From Micromonospora halophytica (lineage in GTDB: Bacteria > Actinomycetota > Actinomycetes > Mycobacteriales > Micromonosporaceae), in NCBI RefSeq assembly GCF_900090245.1, contig NZ_FMDN01000009.1, forward strand, positions 124,001 through 188,000: a DNA stretch of 64,000 bases, given 5' to 3'. The position numbers were made by a program, and so were the translations under genes. Under the pieces are notes generated by a model. That model saw nothing but the letters and a program-made list of their open reading frames with translations, was not told the origin of the DNA and did no database searches. Shown here one piece after another: positions 48,179-55,752 of the stretch (positions are counted from its first letter, which is position 1; each line of letters opens with the position of its first letter).

Positions 48179-49398
48179 GGGCGGCTCCTGGCGGATCGGG
48201 GTGCGACGACGGTGGGCGCGCCGACGGCGTACCGCGCGGCGGCCGGCAGTGCGTGGGCGGCGCCGCCGCTGCGGTGGACCAGCCCGAACCGGTCGAGCAG
48301 TGCCAGTGCCTCACCGGTCAACCGCTGCGGCCCGCCGTCGGAGCGGTAGGTGCGCGCCCAGCCCGGCAGCGCGGTGAACCGGTCGGTGAGCTGCCGGACG
48401 AGGTGTTCCTCGGCGACCGGGTCGGGGCGGGCGGCGAGGATGGTGTCGAGCAGCAGCAGCGCCGCCTGGCCGGCGACGCTGCCGCCGGCGGGGAACTTCT
48501 CGTCGGTGGCCACGGCGTCCGGGTCGACGGCCAGCAGCCCTTCGGCGCGTTCCTCCAGCAGCATGCCGGCCTCGGCCACGGCGGTGCGCAGCATCCGCCG
48601 GCCGGTGATGCTGGCCGCGTACGCGCGCTGCGCCTCGGACAGGTCGGCGAGGTAGACGACCGGGTCGTCGAGGAGGCGACGCACGATGCGGTGGCGTAGC
48701 CAGCGGTTGCGTAGCTCGTCGGAGACGTCGGCGTCGGGGTCGTCGGCGCCGCCGTAGCGGGGTTCGTGCACCAGCGCGGCGAGGTCGCCGTCGGGTAGCC
48801 GCGACGGCGACTGCCGTCCGGCGAGCAGCCGGACCAGCCGGGCGCTGTCGACGCGGTAGAGCACCTTGGCGTCGGCGTGTTGCAGGTAGGCGTCGGTGCT
48901 GCCGTCGACGGCGGTGAGCACGCCCAGCTCCTCCAGCGCGAGCAGGGCGTCGACGTAGGCGCGGCGGTCGTCGTGCCGGGAGCTGTCGAAGCCGGTGATG
49001 CCGGGCTCGACGGCGCAGGCGTGGGTCAGCCGCTCGGCGATGATGCCGATCGTGGTCACCGGCCCGGCGAGCAGTTCGGCCGCGACCAGGCAGAGCAGGG
49101 TGTAGCGGCGGCGGTCGAACGGGGTCCGGGCGCCGCGGGGGCGGCGTGCCGGCCGGTCGACCGGCGGCTGGGGTGACGTCTTCGTCAGGCGGGCGTAGCC
49201 GGCGCGGGGTTCGACGACCAGCCGCCAGCCGGTGTGCGTGTCGAACCAGGTGACCAGTTCGACGCGGTGCCGCACGACGAGGGCGAAGTTGTGGGGCGCG
49301 GCGTCGCGGGTGAGCAGCGGGCGAGCCAGCAGGGCGCGGATGGCCTGGGCGCGCTCGGTGGCCCGTTCCCGGTCGAGTTCGCTGCGCAGGTCGCTCAT
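48175..49398 (-). CDS. jetB: Wadjet MukE-like subunit JetB (DUF2398)
   Basis: A 407-residue member of TIGR02678/DUF2398, the kite (MukE-like) winged-helix subunit of type II Wadjet. LRNRWLRHRIVRRLLDDPVVY in the middle and RRYTLLCLVAAELLAG earlier are helical family features. No catalytic motif is expected. The ATG 49398 overlaps the JetA stop (ATGA). Confidence 0.9.
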   Translation of the reverse strand: MSDLRSELDRERATERAQAIRALLARPLLTRDAAPHNFALVVRHRVELVTWFDTHTGWRLVVEPRAGYARLTKTSPQPPVDRPARRPRGARTPFDRRRYTLLCLVAAELLAGPVTTIGIIAERLTHACAVEPGITGFDSSRHDDRRAYVDALLALEELGVLTAVDGSTDAYLQHADAKVLYRVDSARLVRLLAGRQSPSRLPDGDLAALVHEPRYGGADDPDADVSDELRNRWLRHRIVRRLLDDPVVYLADLSEAQRAYAASITGRRMLRTAVAEAGMLLEERAEGLLAVDPDAVATDEKFPAGGSVAGQAALLLLDTILAARPDPVAEEHLVRQLTDRFTALPGWARTYRSDGGPQRLTGEALALLDRFGLVHRSGGAAHALPAAARYAVGAPTVVAPRSARSRP

Positions 49399-51068
49399 GC
49401 CGGCCGTCCGTCGGTCATCGCCAGCCGCAACGCGTCGACGGTCGGCGGTGCGCTTCCGCTCGGGGCGTCCGCCGCCGCAGACGGGCGGGGGACGGTCACC
49501 TGCGCAGCGCAGTCCGGGGCGCCGGGCGTCGCGGTGGGGCGGGCCTCGCTGATCGAGACCAGCAGGTCCGGGGCGGACAGCTGCCCGTGCGGCGTCCGCA
49601 ACACCGCGCGGCCGGTGCCGTCGGCGTCGGTGAGGGTGACGACCAGCCGGCCGTCGGCGGTGGTCGCGCGTCGCACGCCGTGCCGTGCGGGGGCAGCCAG
49701 CGCCCGGGACAGCAGTTCCAGCAGACGTGTGAAGCTGCCCGGGTCGAGCTGCCCGAAGGCGGACAGCCGCACCGGGCCGGGCGTGGCCAGCTGCCGCCAG
49801 GCCCGCTCCAGTTCCCGCCGTTCGGCGACCACCCGCGCGCGGCGCAGCCGGCGTACCTCGGTCGTGTCGCGTACGCGGGCGGTGCGGGCGACCTTGTCGA
49901 CCTGGCCGGTGGTGCGCAGCAGCGGCGACACCGGGGCGGCGGGTGCGTCCCACCAGGACGTGGCGGCCGACACGGCGCTCGGGTCGTCGAGGGCGAGGTG
50001 GGTGTGCCGGGCGGGCCACAAACCGAAGGCAGCCGACCACAGCTCGTGTGCCGCGTCGTCGGAGTCACAGGTGGCGAACCAGCGGGCCAGCGTGCGGAAG
50101 TCCGCAGCGGTGCTGACGCCACGACGGCGGCTGTCGGTCAGTCGTTCCAACGCCCGCATGAGGGCGACGATGGCGCGGCGGGCCACGTCGGCGAGCTGGT
50201 CGATACGGGGACGGGTGCCGTCGGCCGGCTGGAACCACGAGCACAGGCCGTCCCAGCGGGCGGCTCGCTGCTCGAGCCAGCGCGGGGCCGGATCGTCCCC
50301 GCCGGGCATGGCGGGCAGGTCCGCGCCGTGCAGGGCACGGTGGTGCAGGACGGTCACGCCCCGCCGCTGGATGCGCTGCACCGCGTCGGCGATGCGCTGC
50401 CGGCGCCCGTCGAGGTTGGTCACGAACTCCGACAGGTACGCGATGGTGGCCTGCTTGACCTCGACGAACGTGGCAGGGTCGGTGCCTTCTTCGCGCAGCA
50501 GCCGCTGCAGTTGGCCGTTGAACTGTTTGGTGCTGGCCCGCAGCCCGGCGAGGTGTCCTTCCAGTTCCGTCAGCGCGGCGTAGACCCGCCGGTCGGGGGA
50601 CGCCTCGGCGGTGAGCAGGTCGTGCAGCTCACCGAGGCGGTCGAGGATGGCGTCGAGCACCGCCGTCTGCAGGGCTCCGGTCGAGGACAGGTGCTGCACC
50701 GCGTGCAGCACACCCTCGTAGGCGGCTTCCCCCTTGCGGCTGAGCGAGTAGTGCAGGTTACGCCGCTCGTACTCGGCGGCGGAGGCGTAGTGGGCGGTGT
50801 GGTTCTGGGTACGCTCGACGAGTCCGTACCGGTGCAGGGCGGTGAGGGTGTAGTCCAGCGCGGTGTCGGTGACCGGCTCGTACCAGCCGACGGCGGGCAG
50901 CGCGGCGAGGATCTCGTCGAAGGTCAACGCGGCGACGAGCCGCTCGTGGGCCTCACCGAAGACCTGCATCACGGCGGTGTGCAGCTCCGCCCGGTCGGTG
51001 GTGGTGAAGGTGAACATGTCCGCCGGAACCTGACGGAACACCGGCCGCGCGCGGGGCTCGTCGGCCAC
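49395..51068 (-). CDS. jetA: Wadjet kleisin-like subunit JetA (DUF2397)
   Basis: A 557-residue member of TIGR02677/DUF2397, the MukF-like kleisin of type II Wadjet. The N-terminal 130 residues look like a winged helix (LDYTLTALHRYGLVERT), then helical parts that dimerise and link to JetC, and a C-terminal domain. It starts at GTG 51068 behind GAGGGGGG. First gene of the four-gene operon. The 174-bp region upstream has two TAGYCT-type possible -10 boxes (minus strand) but no clear -35. Confidence 0.9.
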   Translation of the reverse strand: MADEPRARPVFRQVPADMFTFTTTDRAELHTAVMQVFGEAHERLVAALTFDEILAALPAVGWYEPVTDTALDYTLTALHRYGLVERTQNHTAHYASAAEYERRNLHYSLSRKGEAAYEGVLHAVQHLSSTGALQTAVLDAILDRLGELHDLLTAEASPDRRVYAALTELEGHLAGLRASTKQFNGQLQRLLREEGTDPATFVEVKQATIAYLSEFVTNLDGRRQRIADAVQRIQRRGVTVLHHRALHGADLPAMPGGDDPAPRWLEQRAARWDGLCSWFQPADGTRPRIDQLADVARRAIVALMRALERLTDSRRRGVSTAADFRTLARWFATCDSDDAAHELWSAAFGLWPARHTHLALDDPSAVSAATSWWDAPAAPVSPLLRTTGQVDKVARTARVRDTTEVRRLRRARVVAERRELERAWRQLATPGPVRLSAFGQLDPGSFTRLLELLSRALAAPARHGVRRATTADGRLVVTLTDADGTGRAVLRTPHGQLSAPDLLVSISEARPTATPGAPDCAAQVTVPRPSAAADAPSGSAPPTVDALRLAMTDGRPA

Positions 51069-51242
51069 CTACCCCCCTCAACTCCTCGTACGGACGGACG
51101 CATCCCGCAGGCTACCGGGCGGCGACGAGCAGACTACCGACCGCTGACCCCCATTCCATGACCATGAGGCCACGCTGTCGAAGGAGCACACGACGGCCCC
51201 CCGCTGACGCGTCCCGATTCGCCGGCCATCGGCTCGGTGTCG

Positions 51243-52133
51243 TCAGCCCTTCTCGGCGCCCTCGTTGCCGCCGCGCACGAAGTACCGTTGGAAGACCACG
51301 AAGAGGACGGCGACCGGAATGGTGGCCAGCAGCGCCGCGCCGAGCTTGAGCGGATACTGGGTGCCCTTGCCGAGCGAGCCGCTGACCAGGTCGGCGAGTC
51401 CTCGCGGCAGGGTGAACAGGTCCGGGTCCTGGACGGAGACCAGGCTGTGCGGGAACTCGTTCCAGGAGCCCTGGAACGACAGGATGGTCAGGGTGATCAG
51501 CGCCGGCCGGGCCATCGGCAGCACCACCGACCAGTAGGTGCGGAAGACGCCGGCCCCGTCGATGCGGGCGGCCTCCTCCACGCTGACCGGGATCGACTCG
51601 AAGAACTGCTTCATGATGAAGACCCCGGCCGCGTCGGCGAGCAGCGGCACGATCAGCCCGGCGTAGCTGTTGTAGATGCCGAGCTGGTTGAGCACCAGGA
51701 ACTTCGGGATGAGCAGGACGACGCCGGGTACCGCCATCACCGCGATGACCGCGGCGAAGAGCCCGGCCCTGCCGCGGAAGCGCAGCCGGGCCAGGGCGTA
51801 CCCGGCGAGCGAGTCGAAGAAGACCCGGCCGAGGGTGACCAGCACGGTGACCAGCAGCGAGTTGCCCAGCCAGAGCGGGAAGTTGGTGCCGGCGAAGATT
51901 CGTTCGAAACCGGCGGTGGTCACCGGGTCGGCGAATGGGGACAGCGGGTTCGCCGCCGCGTCCGGCTCGGTCTTGAACGAGTTGCCGAGCTGGATGACGA
52001 ACGGGTAGAGGAAGACCAGTCCGAAGAAGATCAGGACGGCGTACCCGAGGATCCGGCTGGCCAGGGTGCGGGCGGCGCGGCGGTCGCGGCGGGTGGGCGT
52101 CGCCACCGGCGGGCGGGCGGTGAGCGCGGTCAT
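51243..52133 (-). CDS. Sugar ABC importer permease (CUT1, MalG-like)
   Basis: A 296-residue six-helix permease. The EAA loop EEAARIDGAGVFRTYWSVVLP near residue 195 couples it to an ATPase. GSWNEFPHSLV is typical of MalG-type permeases. ATG 52133 overlaps the MalF-like stop (ATGA). No ATPase gene is present here, so a shared MsiK-type ATPase encoded elsewhere is expected, as is normal in actinomycetes. Confidence 0.92.
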   Translation of the reverse strand: MTALTARPPVATPTRRDRRAARTLASRILGYAVLIFFGLVFLYPFVIQLGNSFKTEPDAAANPLSPFADPVTTAGFERIFAGTNFPLWLGNSLLVTVLVTLGRVFFDSLAGYALARLRFRGRAGLFAAVIAVMAVPGVVLLIPKFLVLNQLGIYNSYAGLIVPLLADAAGVFIMKQFFESIPVSVEEAARIDGAGVFRTYWSVVLPMARPALITLTILSFQGSWNEFPHSLVSVQDPDLFTLPRGLADLVSGSLGKGTQYPLKLGAALLATIPVAVLFVVFQRYFVRGGNEGAEKG

Positions 52134-53260
52134 GACGACGACCCTCCTGGTACGCGGCGTCGCCACCGACGGCCCGCGGCGGGCGCGTCGGTGTCGCGGT
52201 CGGCCATCACCCGGCGCTGCAGCAGGGTGAACACGATGATGATGAGGAACAGTACGAACGAGATGGCCGCGCCCGAGCCGTAGTCGAAGTCCCGGAACGC
52301 GGTCCGGTACGACAGGTACGCCGGGGTGATCGTGGTCTTGGCCGGCTCCCCCTGGCTCATCACGTACACCTGGTCGAAGACCTGCCAGGAGCCGATCAGG
52401 CCGAGGGTGAGCACGAGGAACGTGGTCGCTCTGATCATCGGCAGCGTGACGTGGCGGAACCGTTGCCAGCGGGACGCGCCGTCCAGGGTGCTCGCCTCGT
52501 CGAGGGCCACCGGCACGCTCTGCAAGGCGGCGAGGAACATCAGCATGAAGGTGCCGGAGGTGGTCCAGACGACCAGCGCGATGATCGAGGTCATCGCGAC
52601 GCTCGGCCCGGATAGCCAGTCCCACCAGCTCAGCCCGAACGGGCCGCCGTCGGTGAGGGCGGCCGGCGCGGTGTCCAGCCCGAGCGTGGCGAGCAGCAGG
52701 TGCAGCACGCCGCGGGAGTCGGCGAACCACTGGGGGCCGTCGATGCCGAGGACGCCGAGCAGTTGGTTGACCGCGCCGGAGTTGGCGAACAGGAACAGGA
52801 AGACCACGCTGATCGCCACCGAGCTGGTCACGGAGGGGAAGTAGAAGGCGCTGCGGAAGAACGCCTTGCCGCGCAGCATCCGGTTGTTGACGATCAACGC
52901 GAGGCCGAGGGCGAGCGCGGTCTGGGCCGGTACGACGATCGCGACGTAGTAGATGTTGTTGCGGATGCTGGTCATGAGGTCACGGCGGGCCAGCCCGTCC
53001 TCGGTGAACAGTGTGGTGTAGTTGTCGACGCCGACGAACGGCACCTGGGTGGTGAAGGGGCTGCCCTGGCCGTTCCAGTCGGTGAGGCTCACCCAGAGCG
53101 CCATCAGGATCGGCAGCAGCAGGAAGAGCCCGAGGATCACGATCACCGGGGCGACGAAGAGCCAGCCGGCCAGGTTCTCGTTGCCTCGGATGCCACGTCC
53201 GGTGCGCCGCGGTGGGCGCTCGCCGGTGGTGGCCGGCGCCGCCGGTGCTTCGGTTGTCAT
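52130..53260 (-). CDS. Sugar ABC importer permease (CUT1, MalF-like)
   Basis: A 376-residue permease with an N-terminal tail, a first helix at about 32-55 (WLFVAPVIVILGLFLLLP) and the EAA loop DEASTLDGASRWQRFRHVTLP. It carries an unusual extra loop in the middle (about 170-215, DGPQWFADSRGVLHLL onward) compared with typical CUT1 permeases of about 300 residues. It follows the binding-protein gene after a strong stem-loop. Confidence 0.9.
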   Translation of the reverse strand: MTTEAPAAPATTGERPPRRTGRGIRGNENLAGWLFVAPVIVILGLFLLLPILMALWVSLTDWNGQGSPFTTQVPFVGVDNYTTLFTEDGLARRDLMTSIRNNIYYVAIVVPAQTALALGLALIVNNRMLRGKAFFRSAFYFPSVTSSVAISVVFLFLFANSGAVNQLLGVLGIDGPQWFADSRGVLHLLLATLGLDTAPAALTDGGPFGLSWWDWLSGPSVAMTSIIALVVWTTSGTFMLMFLAALQSVPVALDEASTLDGASRWQRFRHVTLPMIRATTFLVLTLGLIGSWQVFDQVYVMSQGEPAKTTITPAYLSYRTAFRDFDYGSGAAISFVLFLIIIVFTLLQRRVMADRDTDAPAAGRRWRRRVPGGSSS

Positions 53261-53291
53261 CTCCCCCTCCTTCGACTCGCGGGTGGCCGGT

Positions 53292-53320
53292 GCGGGGGCG
53301 CCGCCCGGCGGCGCCCCCGC
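53292..53320 (-). terminator. Intra-operon stem-loop between binding protein and permease genes
   Basis: GCGGGGGCGCCGC (53292-53304) and GCGGCGCCCCCGC (53308-53320) are perfect 13-bp complements around a 3-base loop. It lies in the 68-bp gap after the binding-protein stop and before the first permease. As in maltose and cellobiose operons, it probably lets binding protein be made in excess by partial termination or mRNA protection. Confidence 0.65.
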
Positions 53321-53328
53321 GGGTCACG

Positions 53329-54576
53329 TCAGCCGCCGAGTGCTGCCTTGGCGTTCTTGTCGAAGGTGGCGAGGACGGTCTTCGGGTCGGCGTTGGCCAG
53401 GCCTTGCAGGCCGGTGTCCAGGTCGCCGACGACGCTGTCCATCTTGGGGGCGTTCACCGGTCCCTGGGCGTACGCGGCGCCGGCGATGAACGGCGCGTCG
53501 GCAGGGAACGCGGCGGTGTACTGGTCGCGGACGGACTGCCGGGAGGGCATCACGCCGAACGCCTTGGCGAACGTCATCTGCTGGTCGCCGGCGGTCATCG
53601 CCTCGACGAACCTGATCGCCTGCTCCTTGTACTTCGACTTGGCCGCGATCCCCCAGCACTGGGTGAAGGAGAGTGTTCCCTTGCCCTTCGGGCCGGCGGG
53701 CAGCTCGACGACCTTGTACTTGACGTTCGGGAAGTCGTTCTGCAGGGCACCCTTGATCCAGTTGCCTTCGATGGTCATGACCGCTCTGCCCTTGCCGAAC
53801 GCCTCACCGGACCAGCCGGCGTCGAGCTGCTTGGGGTAGCGGGCCAGCCCTTCGGTGAGCAGCGACTTGACGTAGGTGAGGGCGGCCTGGTTCTGCGGGG
53901 TGTCGGCGGTGGGGCGCTTGCCGTCGGGGCTGAGCAGCCAGCCGCCGTTCTGCACCAGGAACGCGCCGATACGGTCTCGGGTGTCGCCGAGCGCCAGCGG
54001 CACCTGCCCCTTGGCTTTGATCTTACGGGCGGTGGCGGTGAGCTGCTCCCAGTTCGTCGGCACGTCGGCGTCGGTCAGTCCGGCCTTGGTCCACAGGTCG
54101 GTGTTGATCTGCAGGGCGAGGGTGGAGAAGTCCTTCGGCGCGCAGTAGAGCTTGCCGTCGTAGGTGAACGTGGTCCGCAGGCTGTCGTAGAAGTCGTCGG
54201 GGTTGCTGATCCGGTCGCCGTAGGGCTCGAGGGCGCCGACGCTGGCGTAGTCGGCGAAGCGGGCCGCGTCGACGTAGAAGACGTCCGGCGGGGTGCCGCC
54301 GGCGAGGGCCTGGCCGAGCTGCTGGGTGAGGTCCTGGGCGGGGGTGACGGTGGCCTGGTTGCCGGAGCTGCTCGCCCACCTGGCGGCGGCGTCCTGCACG
54401 GCCTTGGTCTCGGCGTCGCCGGAGGAGCCGATCAGGATCTGAAGGTTGGCCGGTCCGCCGGACTGCGCGACGTCGGAGCTGTCGTCGTCGAAACCGCTTC
54501 CGCAGGCCGCGGTGCCGAAGAGGGCGACGGTGGCGAGGCCGGCCACTGCCGCGCGGGTGAGGGATCGAGGTGCCAT
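53329..54576 (-). CDS. Sugar ABC importer solute-binding lipoprotein (CUT1)
   Basis: A 415-residue family-1 solute-binding lipoprotein. Lipobox FGTAACGS gives an acylated Cys near residue 25. GGTPPDVFYVDAARFADYA and AFGKGRAVMTIEGNW are typical of maltose/oligosaccharide binders. Start ATG 54576 follows AGGAG. It lies 38 bp after the LacI gene, so repressor and importer may be one transcription unit. The bound sugar is unknown, though the glucosidase-like gene at 55753 points to an alpha-glucan oligosaccharide. Confidence 0.9.
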   Translation of the reverse strand: MAPRSLTRAAVAGLATVALFGTAACGSGFDDDSSDVAQSGGPANLQILIGSSGDAETKAVQDAAARWASSSGNQATVTPAQDLTQQLGQALAGGTPPDVFYVDAARFADYASVGALEPYGDRISNPDDFYDSLRTTFTYDGKLYCAPKDFSTLALQINTDLWTKAGLTDADVPTNWEQLTATARKIKAKGQVPLALGDTRDRIGAFLVQNGGWLLSPDGKRPTADTPQNQAALTYVKSLLTEGLARYPKQLDAGWSGEAFGKGRAVMTIEGNWIKGALQNDFPNVKYKVVELPAGPKGKGTLSFTQCWGIAAKSKYKEQAIRFVEAMTAGDQQMTFAKAFGVMPSRQSVRDQYTAAFPADAPFIAGAAYAQGPVNAPKMDSVVGDLDTGLQGLANADPKTVLATFDKNAKAALGG

Positions 54577-54614
54577 CTGTTCTCCTGGGTGGGGGATGCG
54601 GTGCGACAGGGGTG

Positions 54615-55607
54615 TCAGGCGCTGCGGCGGCGCACCAGCGTGGGCTGGAGCAGCACCGGTCCGGGGGTGCGGTGCGGGCCGTCGAGGACCGCGGTGAGCA
54701 GGTCGACGCAGCGGGCGGCGGCCTCGCCGAGGGGCTGGCTGACACTGGTCAGGCCGACCGCGGCGGCGACCGGGGTGTCGTCGAAGCCGATCACCGGCAC
54801 GGGTGGCTCGCTCGCGCACGCGGCCTTCAGGGCGCCCAGTGCGAGGGAGTCGCTGGCGCAGAGCAGGGCGGTCGGCGGCGTGGCCAGGGCGAGCAGTTCG
54901 CCGGCGCAGCGCTCGCCGTGCGGGATGCCGTCGACGGTCTCCCGGGCCAGTCCGGCCGGGTCCACGCCGGCCGCGCGGAGGGTGTCGTGCCAGCCCGCAC
55001 GACGGTCGTCGCCGACGCCGGAGCCGGCCGGCCAGCCGATCCAGCCGATCCGCCGGTGTCCCGACGCCAGCAGGTGGCGGGTGGCCTGGGCGGTGCCGGC
55101 GGCGCCGTCGACGTCGACCCAGCAGTGCGCGTCGAGGTCGTCCCAGGGGCGGCCGAAGGTCACGAAGGGCACGCCCCGCTCGGCGAGCCAGGTGGTACGC
55201 GGGTCGCCGTGGTCCGTGCCGGTGAGCACGAACCCGTCGAGGTCGTACGAGGCGAGCAGGTCGTCGTAGACGGCGATCTCCCGTTCGGCGTCGGCGGCGG
55301 TGAACAGCATGGTGCGGTAGCCGGCGGTCTCCCCGGTCTCGGTGAGCCCGTGCAGGAACCGGTCGAGCACCGAGCCGTTGATCCCGTCGCGGGTGGGCTC
55401 GATCCGGGTGGCGATCAGCCGGGAGCGGCCGGTGCGCATCTGGCGGGCGGCCTGGTTGGTGCGGTAGCCGAGGGCGGCGATGGCTTCCTGCACCCGGCGG
55501 CGGGTCTCCTCCCGCACGATGTGCGGGGCGTTGAGCACGTTGGACACCGTCTGCCGGCTGACCCGGGCATGCTTGGCCACCGTCGTGATGGTCACCTTTT
55601 CGGGCAC
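54615..55607 (-). CDS. LacI-family transcriptional repressor
   Basis: A 330-residue LacI/GalR repressor: the N-terminal HTH TITTVAKHARVSRQTVSNVL (about residues 6-25) with hinge helix, then the periplasmic-binding-like sensor domain (IGFDDTPVAAAVGLTSVSQP). GTG 55607 follows GAGGG; the longer frame upstream would include the promoter. It is divergent from the glycosidase gene, with two operator-like sites in the gap. It probably represses both directions until a sugar binds. Confidence 0.92.
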   Translation of the reverse strand: MPEKVTITTVAKHARVSRQTVSNVLNAPHIVREETRRRVQEAIAALGYRTNQAARQMRTGRSRLIATRIEPTRDGINGSVLDRFLHGLTETGETAGYRTMLFTAADAEREIAVYDDLLASYDLDGFVLTGTDHGDPRTTWLAERGVPFVTFGRPWDDLDAHCWVDVDGAAGTAQATRHLLASGHRRIGWIGWPAGSGVGDDRRAGWHDTLRAAGVDPAGLARETVDGIPHGERCAGELLALATPPTALLCASDSLALGALKAACASEPPVPVIGFDDTPVAAAVGLTSVSQPLGEAAARCVDLLTAVLDGPHRTPGPVLLQPTLVRRRSA

Positions 55608-55625
55608 TTGATCCCTCTCGCCGTC

Positions 55626-55667
55626 TTGATCGATCCAACTCGAATGAGGCACGATTGGAACGTTCAA
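55626..55667. promoter_or_regulatory. Pair of LacI-type operators in the divergent promoter
   Basis: TTGATCGATCCAA (55626-55638) and TTGGAACGTTCAA (55655-55667) are 13-base inverted repeats with central CG. The first reversed (TTGGATCGATCAA) differs from the second at two positions only. Two copies of one operator 29 bp apart between divergent sugar genes fit binding by the adjacent LacI repressor. Confidence 0.7.
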
Positions 55668-55752
55668 GTTGCTGGAATGTTTCGCACTTTGCACCGCCCG
55701 GGACGGCTTGTCAAGACGTCGCCCGCACCCCCTCAGGACCTGGAGACACCCC

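Noticed and set aside
45695..48349. An 884-codon open frame opposite jetC
   Set aside because: Shadow of the SMC gene; no family motif and no RBS.
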